In this document: positions 11,905-24,010 of the stretch, one piece after another
Layout of the letters: the number at the start of each line of letters is the position of its first letter
Position numbering within the stretch: the stretch's first letter is position 1
Assembly: GCA_914767715.1 (NCBI GenBank)
Contig: OU612072.1
Span: 4,340,001-4,404,000, forward strand
Direction: 5' to 3'
Source of the DNA: Membranipora membranacea
Lineage: Eukaryota > Bryozoa > Gymnolaemata > Cheilostomatida > Membraniporidae
DNA length: 64,000 nt
Made by a program: the position numbers and the translations under genes
The notes under the pieces: generated by a model
The model's database searches: none
What the model was told of the DNA's origin: nothing
Seen by the model: the letters and a program-made list of their open reading frames with translations, nothing else

Positions 11905-12165
11905 TTAGGAGGTGGCTCATTTGCTTAGAGCGCCATTCCTTAGGAATGCAAATTTTGAAGGTCGTGGGTACGAATCCCACTGCAGTCCATCAACTTCTGG
12001 GATTTGGTTGGCCCCCAGGTGTTATCTGACCTGCCTACAAACAGAGAGCAACCTGGCACAGATATTGCTGCCTAGCCACTAAGGAAAGTAAAATTTTGCC
12101 GCCTAGGCTTCGGGATGTGGCGTGTGATATGACAACTGATTTTAATCATCCTTTCAATCAACCAA
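11905..12165 (+). mobile_element. tRNA-derived SINE, family 1, most complete copy
   Basis: The head is tRNA-like: an A-box-like stretch (GGTGGCTCATTTGCTTAGAG) and a B box (GGGTACGAATCCC). The body is shared with the reverse copies at 6553 and 1886 (TTTGGTTGGCCCCCAGG, CAAACAGAGAGCAACC) and a tail follows (gcggcaaaattt complement, then a fatty TTTTAATCA stretch). The head matches an RNA polymerase III promoter layout. No intact tRNA fold is claimed. Confidence 0.8.
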
Positions 12166-12399
12166 TTTAACATTATTTGTACAGCTTATTAGATTTTCAT
12201 GTTTTAATAATCTAAATATTATAACCTATCCATTTTAATGTTTGGTGGGTCATGAGTTTTGTAATGCCTAAATAAAAACAATCATCACTACACGCTCCAT
12301 TGAGTCAATCAGAGATATAATGTGATTGCAGTTAGTCTGAGCCCCCCAGACTTTTGCCCCCGGCCAACGCCCTTCCCCCCGCTGGGGGATGTTTGATGT

Positions 12400-12685
12400 T
12401 TGATGTTTGTTTATTTAGACATTTCCGGTATCACTCCTAAAAAGGTTGACAAAATTGAAATGTTTACATAAAAATTGATGGAAAAATATTGCACTAGTTG
12501 AAAAATCTCATATAGAATTCAAAAAAGGTGTTCTGCCGTTTTACAGTGCGGCATTTGCTGGGTCGGTATTTGTCGATTACTGCTTTACGGGCGGATTTTC
12601 TTTGAGTGTTAGGTCTGATTCTATTGTTCAGCGGATGGGTATTATCGGTTGAAATTTTTAAAAAGTGTTCGCTGCATAGAGACAT
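12400..12685 (-). mobile_element. LINE 3'-end fragment with heptamer tail
   Basis: The minus strand encodes HFLKISTDNTHPLNNRI and then KYRPSKCRTVKRQNTFFEFY, homologous to the C terminus of the LINE at 7430-9501. Its 3' end stops at short tandem copies of an AAACATC-like heptamer (12388-12410). Severely 5'-truncated. Repeats at the 3' end instead of poly(A) are typical of CR1/L2-like elements. Confidence 0.72.
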
Positions 12686-13076
12686 TAAGAAGTCGGATAT
12701 ATAGGGTAAGGCTAGCTAGCTTGGATACAGTTGGCGTTTTCTTTAACTCTATAATATATTAACATAACACAAGATTTTGAGAGGTCAGTGAGATGTGTTA
12801 GAAAGGGGTTTATTACATTTACATCAAAGATTATTGTTGTCTGATTTAAAACAGAGTACCATTGAAACCAAAATGGCATAAACATTACAAAAGCTTGACT
12901 ATCAATAGATGACAATAATCATGTCCTAAAAATGACACACCATTAATACATCTACTCTCTGCGCGACGACTGCAAGAGAGACAGCATGATATCAGTGACC
13001 CTCGACATTTTAGAAGAAGAGAGAAGGCATCATGAGACAAATTGAGTATCAAACTCATCACCAACCACTATTGCCG

Positions 13077-13300
13077 GGGGCCCTTCTGGCGCACCCAGCT
13101 TCCCAGGGCTTGACGCCAGGGCACGCCCGAAGGGCCGGGGGCTCTTCTGGCGCACCCAGCTTCCCAGGGCTCGAAGCCAGGGCAAGCCCCTAGGGCCGGG
13201 GCCCTTTTGGCGCACCCAGCTTCCCAGGGCTCGAAGCCAGGGCACGCCCCAAGGGCCGGAGGCCCTTCTGGCGCACCCAGAAACCCCCGAAACCAGGGCA
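13077..13300. repeat. GC-rich minisatellite, unit about 61 bp, 3.6 copies
   Basis: Units beginning near 13079, 13139, 13200 and 13261 share TTCTGGCGCACCCAG, CCAGGGCTCGAAGCCAGG and AAGGGCCGG. The block is strongly GC-rich against AT-rich surroundings. Long open frames on the minus strand over this block are by-products of the repeat and lack splice or start support. Confidence 0.9.
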
Positions 13301-13720
13301 TCGCGGCAACAGTGCAATAAAAAGGCCTATTTACATTTTGCCCATCAATGCTAACTTTTTCCCAGTGACGGTGGGGAGACTTATCAGTTTGAGAACTCAA
13401 GCAAATTTTAATTAGTTCAGTTGATACGGGCAGAGACAACCAACCCGTTTAATTGACTGGTGGTCATGCCCAAAGTGTTAGCCTAATCCTTAGTCTTATC
13501 CTCTGATGCTTACCTCTAATCCTTAGGCTAACCATATTATCTGTTGGAGGGGAGGAATCTTTTGCTTGCTGAGACCGAACGAACGGACATCAGGTTAATA
13601 TGTAGTTGAAAGGAACTTTATTCAAAGCCATTGTTTCTGTTCTCATTATTGATTTTTTTCAGTTCATCTTTCATATGAATAATGAAAAGTCTGCATAACA
13701 CATCTCACTTAGTGAGTAGT

Positions 13721-16158
13721 TTAGCGCTGTCGGATGCATTTCTCCACCCAGTCCTGATCACAGTATGAGAGGGTTTCTTCTTTGTAATGTATAAATCCAA
13801 AGATAGATACTGCATTGTAGTACAGGTCAGCTGTTCCCTGGAATTAGAGTAATAACATGAGAATAGCCTAAATAAAGTATATATATTGTGGAAACAAAAG
13901 TTCGCTCCTTGGCAGAGGCTTGAGATGGCCGGAGATTGATCAACCTCATTTGTTTATATCGAATACCACGAGAATCGGTGATAGCTGGCATTAAGTCGGC
14001 CCAAAAGTAAATACTCTCAACTCAGCAATTATTTTCATTTCTAGCGTATATCAATCAATGATGTTCATATTTGTATCTCCTTTCAATTTTATTTAAATCA
14101 TCATAATTATTGTTATTTCATAAACTTTAAAATCTGCCTAAGTCATATCAAACTCTGCATTAAGATACTCCTGGATCTCCAATCATGAATTTACATATTG
14201 GGGATAGTTAAGGGAATAGTTGTTGTTGGACATTCAAATTTTGAAGCCATTGAGTCACCATACCAAAACAGAAGAGAAACAGAGTATATACAAGGTTACA
14301 GCATGAGGGAGTGTCTCGAGCTTTTCCTGCTATACACGGAAGTGTCCTTGCCTTTGTATTCAGGAAGTATCATTTTCTTCTTTGATCATGGCCATGAACA
14401 TTTTCAAGGAAATCACGTCAAATATCACTTCAAAGACTAGCACCATATAAAGTTTTCACTGTATCCTGTGTTAACTTCAAATTGAGAACTTTCATGACAA
14501 AAATTGTTATGGGAGCCAAAATTTCTGTGGGTGCAAAGTACCATTGTGTCAGGAGATGTAACTTCCTCCTGTGGGGTCCGGGTCAAAGCCCCCAATGTGT
14601 TTTAAGGTAGATAAAATAATAATAAATTGATGTCCGAGATAACTAACGAGCTCGTTCTGATATGGATTATTCAATTATAGTGTTCAAAGGCGATGCCTCC
14701 CTAAATTATATTTAGCGATCCTTACAAGTCTTTAAATGGTGTTATGCTTTCCAAATTGACAAAACCAGCAAGCCAAAAACGGTCCCCGCTGATCAATTTC
14801 ACATCAATACTATCAGCTGCGCAAAATAGATGAAAACATATATTTCTCAATACTTATTGATACCTTTCAAAGGAATACTCATCATCACTTACTTCACAAT
14901 TCTCTTCTTCCTCTCCTTTAACCCCGCACTCCTCTGCCATACCATAGTAGAACTTGAGATCACATACATCTCTGCTTATTCCGTAGTCAGATCCCTGTAT
15001 AACAATGAGCAGCAGATAAGTATGCAAAGAAATTACTGATCCTAGTAACTATGATTTTAAGAGGATCGTCTGTTATGCTGTTAAACTTTGCAGAGGCAAC
15101 ATAAAGTAAAGTCACAATCAGGCACTGTATTAAACCATCACAATCGAACTACACGCCATGATTCTGATATTGTTATTACATGACATTCAAGGGAAATAAC
15201 ATTAAAGGGCAACCAAGGTTTCAAACAACTTCTCATTGATGGCCATTGATTAATAGCAAATTGCACCTTCTGCTTGGAGAAAAAGACAAAATATAATTCG
15301 GATGATTATTCAGCCAGAATTCTTGTGAAACATTTCTTCCATCAGGCACTCAAACTCAGCTAAAAGAGAATACCACATAGCAGTTTCCTGTTCCTGTTAT
15401 TATTTAGCCTGTGCTCTATAATTATTATAGCAAAGTCTTGGAACCTCCCCTAAACTGAAGTGTTACCCAGCTTAGAGTCAGCAACTACTTTGAGTTTTGC
15501 ATCGCGTAATGCACAAAGCTGATGCTGCCCAGCACATTATTTCCTACCCATTAATGCATTGCTGCGAAACCTTGGTTGCCCTTTAAATCAATCAATAGAT
15601 AAAGAATAACAACTCACACAACGATAGCAGACATCATGGATATGACAGCTCCCTGTGAATTCATCTTGGTAAGGAAACTTTACCCTGAAAGGGAAACTGC
15701 AGCCATCTGTATAATCTCCACCTTGTGAGAAAGTAAAATAGGATAAAACTTTACAATTCCACTATGTCACTTCGGCCACTCAGTATTTCATTCGCAAAAT
15801 ATTGTTCTGGAATCTGGAATCAGGAATTGTTTGTAGTGTTGAATCATAGGCTGTACGAAATTTATCTTTTTCGGTTTGTATTAATAAAGATTAACAGGTG
15901 AGAAAAAAAACATTAACAAAATTGTACATTCGGACATTTTGAAAAAATAAGTATTGAAACGTTATAATGATATCATAATAGATGGTAGTTAAATTTCATT
16001 TCAAGATGGAAGGTGAACACCATTCTCGAGTTCAATTATGTTCATGAATATCGTTCTACAAAGTTACTCCCACCTGTTTTACATTGGTGCCGTTGAGCTG
16101 CCTCACTAATCACTGCCAATGCTGTCAAAGCCAGTACTATGATATGTATGCTTCTCAT
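13721..16158 (-). CDS. Secreted phospholipase A2, conodipine-like, complete, 4 exons
   Basis: Exons 16074-16158, 15618-15721, 14893-14994 and 13721-13837 join in phase to 135 aa. Exon 1 encodes a classic signal peptide (MRSIHIIVLALTALAVIS, cleavage probably before AAQRHQ). Exon 2 carries the active-site block SCHIHDVCYRC, matching the C-x2-HD-x-CY-x-C motif of conodipine-type and related small secreted PLA2s; the His-Asp pair would activate water and bind calcium. Exon 3 has YGISRDVCDLKFYYGM, the second conserved helix. Exon 4 has LYYNAVSIFGF and paired cysteines. Splice donors are strong (GTGAGT, GTAAGT, GTGGGAG). Family members hydrolyse the sn-2 ester of phospholipids and occur in venoms and in ordinary secretions; nothing here decides between roles. 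A TTAA-flanked element sits in intron 2. Confidence 0.85.
15206..15582. mobile_element. TTAA-flanked MITE, 377 bp
   Basis: Inverted termini AGGGCAACCAAGGTTTC and GAAACCTTGGTTGCCCT are flanked by TTAA at 15202-15205 and 15583-15586. TTAA duplications are typical of piggyBac-type insertion. No transposase frame. It lies in intron 2 of the phospholipase gene, about 35 bp from the exon 2 donor. Confidence 0.88.
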
Positions 16159-16856
16159 GATACTTTGCTCTCTGTTTGCGAGGTCTATCTGTGTGCTACA
16201 AGGGTGTTAGAAGCTTCCTGACTGATTAACCTCTGTCTAAAAGGTTTTTGTTGCTGATATACAAAATCCTGATCAGCTCCGCATGAGTGGAAAAAGACTG
16301 CTTCAAGGAAGTAGGCAGATATTTATTGTTGTATGATGAACCTTGAGACGAATTACCTTGGTTTGAAAATTCTAGTGCTTGACCAAAAGAAGGATCGTGA
16401 AGATTCTAGTGCTTAGCCAATGAATGGCTTTATTTCCCTTGAGCCCTTATTAACAGGACAATGCTACATAAATTTTACATGTATGTCAACTTAATATATT
16501 TACCTTACCAACGTGGCGACCTCACACCATTCCTTAGGTTGGTATTGGGTCGAAGTGAATGAAATGCCTTATTGTGGCAATTAAGGTCCATTCCAGGAGG
16601 GATCAAGTGTAGTTGCTCTGATGGATGAAGTATTATATATTTATGTGTTTGCATTATAAAAAAGGATCAAGCGTGCGAGATACATAAGTTTTTGAACAAT
16701 GGTGGTGAGGTCAAAGTTCTAATGAGCACACTTAGCTTAGATATAACAGAAAGTCATGAAAACTGTGGATATATTAGTGTTCAGTCATCACATCATGCTT
16801 GGTTCAGTAATTATCCCGCATTTGTTTTTCTATTAACTCTTAGCAGAATCTCAGAC

Positions 16857-19800
16857 TCACTTAGCTATCCTCACAGGTCTTGATCGGTACACTCGTCTTC
16901 TTGTGACGTACATGACAACAAGTGTCAACCAAATAAGCCCAAGCTGTAAAGAAAGGTTTTGGTGACTCGATCATGGATGAAACGAGTATGTAGGTATATG
17001 TTCTCATTAATATTGTGATGCTTTGTAATACTTGAAAGTATAAACTTTTGTATTTGGGTGGAAGGGGAGAAATGTTCTTTTTTTTGTGTGTTCACTTCAC
17101 AACCTCCCAACTGATATAGCTTAGAATGGTGGACAGTATCAGTAACAGTAACTTACACATAGTATAGGTATGCCAATCACTTTTCCTGGTATGGTAGAAT
17201 ACGTTACGTTTTCTTTTGACGCTCTAGAATCCGCTGCCGATTCTGTTACCCATTGTTCAAGCACACCGCCTCCAGCCTGTAAGCCAAGCTGGACATCCCA
17301 GCTTTCAGCAATGTCTGTATTTGTGATATCAAAAGAAACTTTTAATATCAGTGAGATACCAAAATAACAGTCTCATTTAGTGCAATTAGTTTAGAATGGA
17401 AATAAAAATTCTAAACTTTTAATTGGGAACAAAAGGCCGATTTGAAGACAAAGTATAAGTCAATTTAAATGGATTGAATGAATACCTTGTTGCCTGGAAA
17501 GCTTAACTGCTTCGCTTTTGTACTAGTGCCATGGTTATCATTTTGAGCACTTCCTCTGGCTAGCGCTAGCTCGGTGTTTTTAACACAAGAGTTGTAAACA
17601 ATGGTGCGTGACCTTGAGCCTTTTCAGTGATCAGCTATTCTTCTTTGGAATACTTGTGAGGGCGTATACCTATACCTACGACTATATCACATCTAACGGT
17701 ATTATTCTTGGTTACCTGACGATGGAGTTGCTCTTCCAGATCCTGTTGAGTTGCATTCTGCTCCCCACTCACAAATGCACATAGAATTCTGATCACATCC
17801 CTGTCTATAACCAAGACATTTGTCACACATTGCAGATATAGGGGCAAGAGGGACACAACTCCTTTTCTTACAAATATGGTTTGGTCCACATCTTGCGCCG
17901 TCTGGTATTGTCTTCAGATCCTCATACCAGATCAAACCACCCGCTAGAAATAATTCAGTTCAAAATAACAAAGCTGGAAAGCTGTGCAATCTGCAGGTGT
18001 TTACTGAAAAAGGGTAAATATTGCGAAATAAGGCTTCTTATTTTGTACCAACGGGGCACAGATGCAACATGTCTAAATAGGTTCCCTTAGGATACAGGCA
18101 AGCATCCTTTTCATCAGCATATTAAGTTCCCTAAATAAATTATATAATATTATGATTAAAAAACCTAAAAATAAATATTTTAAATTTATTATTGAACATA
18201 ATAGACTATCAATATATTATTATTGTTCCCTGGTTTCCTGGTGCATATTATTGAATTAAAATTGCGCATACTATGTTATGTAACGGGGTATCATAGTCTT
18301 GCTATGCAAATCGCTCGACATAACTTCATTAAGTGTTAGCTGACTTGTATTCGTATTTACTCTTATATAAGGCACGCCAGAACATCAACAAAATAATGGT
18401 CCTAAACGCCACAGGACCTATATTTCTATATATGCTGCTAACAAAACTAATGTAGAACTTAGAAATTATAAAAATTTTCCATGACCCTATCAATTTGGAC
18501 TCTGATCAACTCAAGTAAGCAATAGATGAAATACGCAAAATCAGCGTCACAATTAAAACAGAGTAACATAGTGCTTAAATATCAGTGCGATATACAAATT
18601 TATTCCTTTTTTTTTCATTCAACTAATTCAATTTTGGGAAATTGAACATTTTTCCGAAAGAGTGTGTTACTAGGTGGAGCAAACTACTAGTTGTTGTGTC
18701 TTGCGTGTGAACCCTTAGAGTACAGAAAACGTCATAGATGCATGTGTACCTCTAGGGTTGAGCATATGTACCCTCTTTAGCTCTTGGCATTCGAAATTCT
18801 TTTATATATATATGTTATAAAAAAGGTTGCTATAAACATACCCTATGGGTACCTCTGTTATATGTACCCTAATAATCAGGTAATATGTACCCTTATTCCT
18901 GAAGGGGTAGAGAGAATTTCACACATTGTCTTATGTCATTCCTGTGGTTCAGCGCAAGATTGACGGTAGATCACATAAATTCTCTAAATATGTTACTCAC
19001 TGAATGAGGTGTACCTGTGAACGTGATCTCCACGACTATCATAGACGTTCAGGTATTCAGCTCTGACCAGGTTGTACGCCGATCTGGGAGTACGTGTAGA
19101 CACGCTACATAGCACCTCAGCACAGAACTTGTCACCAGCATTTGTGACCTTGCCTCTTATGGAACCTGGTTGTCGAGAATGAAGTTAATCACAATATATA
19201 GTATTTCTCTTTCATTGTCTTTATTGGTATAGTGGTTTAACAAACATTTTGGCTGATCGAATCACATTTCAAATTCATTTAGAGAATATATGGGAAAACT
19301 AGAGTAGACTGTATATTGTCAGGTGTAGAGGAGGTATACACCCGAGGGTGCTTGGGGCCGGAAAAATCAATCTTGAAAGCCACCCCAATATGACTCGAAC
19401 CCACAACTCCTGCAGCACTAATCACCTGGCAGTGAATAGCAAGCGCGCGAACCGATTGCGCCATCTGACCATCTCCAAAAAAGAATGGGTCGATGGCAGG
19501 CATATCCGCAGCTGTGGCTTTTTCATTTTTTTTAGAATTTCAATTCCTTACTCAATAGTGTAGTAACTGCCTATCTAGGTCTAATTCAGTAAGGGAAAGT
19601 ATCCAGTGCAATGTTTATAATGATAACATTACGACTAACCTGCAGTATATTTTAACCCTCTAATGGACAGGAGAAAGAAGATATGCCGAATGAATTGAAA
19701 GTTCATCAACTGCCGGCAGGGTATCCATCTCTTAATCCTAATGAATCTCTAGCCTCCACTAGGGATGTAATCATTTCTACATAATATCATCAACACATTT

Positions 19801-22800
19801 ACCTTTATGATCATAGCAGACTTCATTTGCTGACTTGGCTTTGGGATCTACAAATATCTTTGTGCATAGTGCATTGTGGGTAGTACATCTTCCCTGATAA
19901 CAGAATGACCATCCGTGATTATGGCAAGATGTTCCGTCGAGTCTCCATCTATCTACCGGGCAGTCTGCTGCCTTGCCAGTACACACATCTGTAAAATCGC
20001 AGTCACCGCTTCGCTCTCTGCAGACAGTGCCATGCTGTTTAAATGAGCAACTGGATACGTCACAGCACTCACCTATCAAAGGCAATCATTAGAAAGATTA
20101 TTATAGTAGTAAATTAATCCGGCAATCAATAAGTGAAATTTTTGAACGCCAGTGAAGAACACCTTTACTTCAGAGGTTTTATTATTGCATGTAAATAATC
20201 CACGGTAATCCCGTGGTTAGCGCTTCTGCCGTATGACCAGCTGGGTGTTGGTTCAATTCCCATCCGGGACCGAAAGTCATTTCGACTTTGACTGATCCCA
20301 TAGTCCCTTCACATCAGGACTTAAAATAATGGAGGTCTTCTGTATGTAGAACAATATCGTGCATGCAGATAAGAGAAACCTCCTGTATAGCTATATGGTT
20401 CTTGGTTGTCCAAATGGATGCAAAATCTTTTCTATGCCTTACCTTCAGTGCATTGATGCGTGCCTTTGAGTTTACAGTCTAAACCACAGCAGGGAGAGTT
20501 TGTATTGAATTCGCACTCTTCTTCTGTAAATAATATACAATATATACAATATAAACAAGATATACAAGGTATACAATGTATAAAAGGTATACAAGATATA
20601 CAAGGTATACAAGGTATACAAGTTATACAAGATATACAAGGTATACAAGACATTCAAGTTATTCAAGTTATACAAGATATACAAGATATACAAGATATAC
20701 AAGATATACAAGATATACAAGATATACAAGATATACAAGATATACCAGAAAAGCTCAAAGTTGCTGCCTGTGTCAATGGTTTGATCAGGTGGTATATTAT
20801 GCAGGGTTGATATTGCCTGATCAACAGCAGAATGATACATGGACCACTCCCTTACCACTCTAACGCTATTCTGAGTTGATCAGGAGGCAATTCGATGGAA
20901 GTGTCCTACTAAAAAAGTAGCATAGGTGGAAGATCAGGTTTCAATGTTACAACAACTCTTAAGCGTAGGATTGTTCAGAATCAAGGGAACTCTCACTCCT
21001 TGCCTGAATCCTGAATAAAGCAAAAAATGTTGACACAAATATTTTATGTGAAATCAGTCTTTACCTGGATCTACTATACCGTTGCCGCAGCGCTGCCAAG
21101 GTGTCCCGTATACAGGTGCATTCTTAAGGCATGGAGAGCTGGCCAGTGTCTCCTTGATTGTCTTAATAGTACAATGAGAGAACAATGTTCTTTCTTTCTG
21201 TTTCTTGTCACGGTCTGATAAAGCTGAAGCGACAAAAAATATGGCATTTAAAGCCAATATTGAACACTGTAATTTAGAGCAACTTAAAAGTATATACCAG
21301 TGTTCGACCAGTATATCCCTCCTAAATATAACTACTATCCTACTATATAACATGTGTTAGAACTACCTGGAGCAAACAGGTGATATGGTGGTCATGATAT
21401 TGGTACAACTGTTGTAGAAATTAGAATTACCACAACGGTAACTATACTACTGATCGTAGAGACCCTGTCAGTAGCAATATAAATTACCAGTTGTGTAGTA
21501 GTAATAATAATTAATTCTAGGGCAGAAGTTCAACAGCCTCAAATGGATGTAACAGTGTAATGAATCATCGATATAAAGGGTGGTAGCTTCACCATATCAA
21601 TGAACCTAGCGAGATGACATTCTATGTACTTGCCAACATCCATAATGCACAGTTCTCCTTTGCAGCGGCACTCAGATGTTTCAACGTGATTTGCTCCAAA
21701 AATGTGCCCGAGCTCATGAGCAATAGTAATTATTGTAACCTCATCCGGTGAATAAGCATCAACATACATAGTTGGTGAATACTGGCACAACCCGCCCACA
21801 TGTGCTGTGCCTAAGAATTCACTTTTCCAGCGGGAAGTTCTGGTGAGATAGAGAAAGGTGTCAAAGTTGGTGTGGGGTTTGACTTCTCTTTCTGCCCATT
21901 CTTTGATCTCATCATTAAGCCGGCCATTGGCCAGATCACCTGTAGATGCAACTTTGTATATAGGAATATCAGCAAAGTTCCCTCCATTCCAAATCTCGAT
22001 GCCAACAACGACTATATGAATATTGAATACGTAGTAGTAAAGAGTAGACACAGGGTATAAATATGTCCAGACCTCATGAAAGCACAGCGCTCTGGTATTG
22101 TAGTCTTTATCAACGCATTCTCGTATCCAGAAGTCAAAGTCTGCTACTACATACAGTTCAACGTAGTATTTTTCACCGCTCCTTTTTCGTCTGGTCGTGA
22201 TGTCGTTCCAAGAGGACAGTATTGTGTTAGAGAAAAGCCTAGAATAATTCCCCATTTCCTTTTTTAGATTGGTGATGCTCAGGAAATGTTTCAGTGTAGA
22301 GTTGATCCTAGCAAACACGTTATAGAGTATCTTTCCTTCTGTGTAATATCCATTTAAGCCATTACAGAGGTTAAAGACTCCGGAAACTGAAATGTCTGCT
22401 GTCTGCATCATACAAAATGGCTGATTATCAAAGCTAGACATGTTGTTTAAGTAGATATACTCATCTCTCTCCTTCCTGTTCCTGATTTTCATTGATAAAC
22501 TTCCAGGAATTAACAGCGTTGAATGTACTAGGTTGAGTGTCGTCCCATTTATATTCAAAATGACAGGGTCGTCATGGAGTTCTATAGGATACATGTCCTC
22601 TATTGTCTTTCGAAGCCGAAAAATCTTGCCCTCATCTGTCATATCAAACACATGATTATCAGCTAACTTCACTTGCACACCTATCATTGCTCTGCTATCC
22701 TGCGGAGTGTCATTATCAAGAAATGATGATATTGGAACTGCTGTCACCAAACTGAGAATTCTTACCAGAGAATGAAGTAATGCTATAGGAAAGCTTTTGG

Positions 22801-22813
22801 TATTGAACATCAT
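16857..22813 (-). CDS. ADAM-type metalloprotease-disintegrin, membrane-anchored, complete, 8 exons
   Basis: Exons 21634-22813, 21065-21223, 20443-20523, 19803-20072, 19001-19165, 17716-17943, 17157-17338 and 16857-16943 join in phase to 783 aa. I chose the ATG at 22813 (MMFNTKSFPIALLHS), which opens a signal peptide; the longer frame starts at GTG. Order: propeptide; furin site RRKR at 208-211; reprolysin domain with zinc site HELGHIFGANH (366-376, catalytic Glu367) and Met-turn CIM (389-391); disintegrin domain from CGNGIVDPG with loop CRERSGDCDFTDVC; cysteine-rich region; EGF-like segment (CGPNHICKKRSCV...CICEWGAEC); a 60-residue stretch with an N-glycosylation site; one TM helix (about 746-769) ending in TRRR and a short basic tail. 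ADAMs shed or modify surface proteins. Intron 1 appears to use a GC donor (GCAAGT). Confidence 0.85.
19300..19475 (-). mobile_element. tRNA-derived SINE, family 2
   Basis: On the minus strand it opens with GGTCAGATGGCGCAATCGG, a tRNA-like A box, followed by GTGGGTTCGAGTC, a B box, about 60 nt later. A non-tRNA body follows (TTTTTCCGGCCCCAAG). Unrelated to the family 1 SINE. It sits between cysteine-rich exons of the ADAM gene. Confidence 0.75.
20205..20345 (+). mobile_element. tRNA-like SINE, family 3
   Basis: The plus strand carries CCCGTGGTTAGCGCTTCTG (A-box-like) and TTGGTTCAATTCCCATCC (B-box-like) with spacing of a tRNA gene, followed by a non-tRNA tail. Short, single copy in the window. 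It is antisense in an ADAM intron. A decayed tRNA pseudogene is the alternative. Confidence 0.6.
20527..20745. repeat. 9-bp minisatellite against an ADAM splice acceptor
   Basis: About 24 copies of a 9-bp unit near TACAAGATA, degenerate at the exon side and nearly perfect from 20680 to 20740. On the gene strand it precedes the acceptor of the disintegrin exon at 20523 and leaves only a few bases of ordinary intron. Translated frames over it (Ile/Tyr/Thr-rich) are artefacts. Confidence 0.92.
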
Positions 22814-23589
22814 TGTAAAGTCAATGCACTCAGTGCTGTGCCGGTAGTCTTTACACACTACAATCAGCCTTTGTTTCTGACATCATGCCTGAAAAGCAAA
22901 TCAACGATGTTTCATCATTCATCTCTCTACACCGCCTGGTGCACTGTCTCTGCAGATGAGCAGAAATTAATCAAGCTGGAGAGCATTGTCAACACAATGA
23001 ATGAGTCCAGGTATGAGATGACAAGAATCTGACCGTATTGAAATCAAACGCAAACCCATCGGTATTTTAATCTTCAACCTTCAACCTTATTTGCCGTTTC
23101 ATAGAAGTGTACACTTCATAGTTGCAGTCTTTAACAGGACAAACAGGACATGAGGTTTTTTACCTATGAAGATGAAATATTTCAATATAGATGATTTATT
23201 AAATGGCAGAAGATGATTGTGGAAGTAGAAGATTCTAGCTAGATGTATAAGACTTATGTTAGTGTTGATTTTCTACTGCACATAATTTTAAATTTTGCAT
23301 TTGCATTTTGATCAACATATGTAAAACATCTAAACCAACAGAACACTAAGGAAACGAGCAAAACCTTGGTGAGCTACAAGGCACACCACTGGTGGACAGA
23401 TCATAGTGGTTTGATAGTAGTGTACATTACAAGCATAGATGCAATCAGCTCAGCAACACATAATATTTAATGAGCCTCATAAACATTGAAAATCACGACT
23501 TAGGCAACATTGTCTTAATACGAACAGGACAGGAAAACTACAGGCTATAGGAAAAAACTTCCATGGACCACTGTCGCTTGGTTTGTAAT
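22814..23589. other. ADAM upstream region, no other gene seen
   Basis: Presumed promoter and 5' UTR of the ADAM gene on the minus strand. The near 200-bp plus-strand frame at 22838-23032 has no family resemblance. No further exon was recognised. Confidence 0.4.
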
Positions 23590-24010
23590 TGACTACCAAG
23601 ATACATATGAGATAAATGGGGCGGAAATCATGGCAACAGAAATCAGTAAACTGCTTGGTGTCATCCTTGATCCACGCCTTAATTTCAGCAGCCATGATTT
23701 TAGATTATATACAATGAGAAGCATAAAGTGTATGGGCGAAAATGAGACGCGTTTGATGACCAGCATGGGCCTCACTTATCACCGATGGCCATATGGAGGC
23801 CCTTGAAAGGATCTAAAAGCAAGGCCTTAAGCTTATCCGTACTACCAACTGCTAGGAGAGTTTGTCAGAATTTGCTGTATCAAACATAGTTCTGCTACAT
23901 CATTTCATTGGCGCTGTATATCAGAAAACTCTTAAGGATAAGAAACATCCTCTGAAGAGTACTATCAAATCCGAAAGCTCCGCGACAATCACCGTAGTAC
24001 CTAAGTGTAT
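23590..24010 (+). mobile_element. Decayed LINE fragment
   Basis: Plus-strand frames, broken by stops, contain EISKLLGVILDPRLNFSSH (the LG.. block after the RT core), then HMEALERI and later AVYQKTLKDKKHPLK, typical of LINE C-terminal regions. The order is collinear with the LINE at 7430-9501, but the divergence is high. A dead relic. Confidence 0.6.

Noticed and set aside
13030-13439. Two open frames of 95 and 123 residues on the minus strand
   Set aside because: They are produced by the GC-rich 61-bp repeat; no start context, splice sites or family.
19348-19503. tRNA gene on the minus strand
   Set aside because: A and B boxes are too far apart and the body continues as non-tRNA sequence; a SINE fits better.
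20432-20863. Ile/Tyr/Thr-rich and Cys/Ile-rich frames in several phases
   Set aside because: By-products of the 9-bp minisatellite; only 20443-20523 is a real exon.
22814-22858. Upstream extension of the ADAM frame
   Set aside because: It begins at GTG and precedes a clear ATG with signal peptide at 22813.
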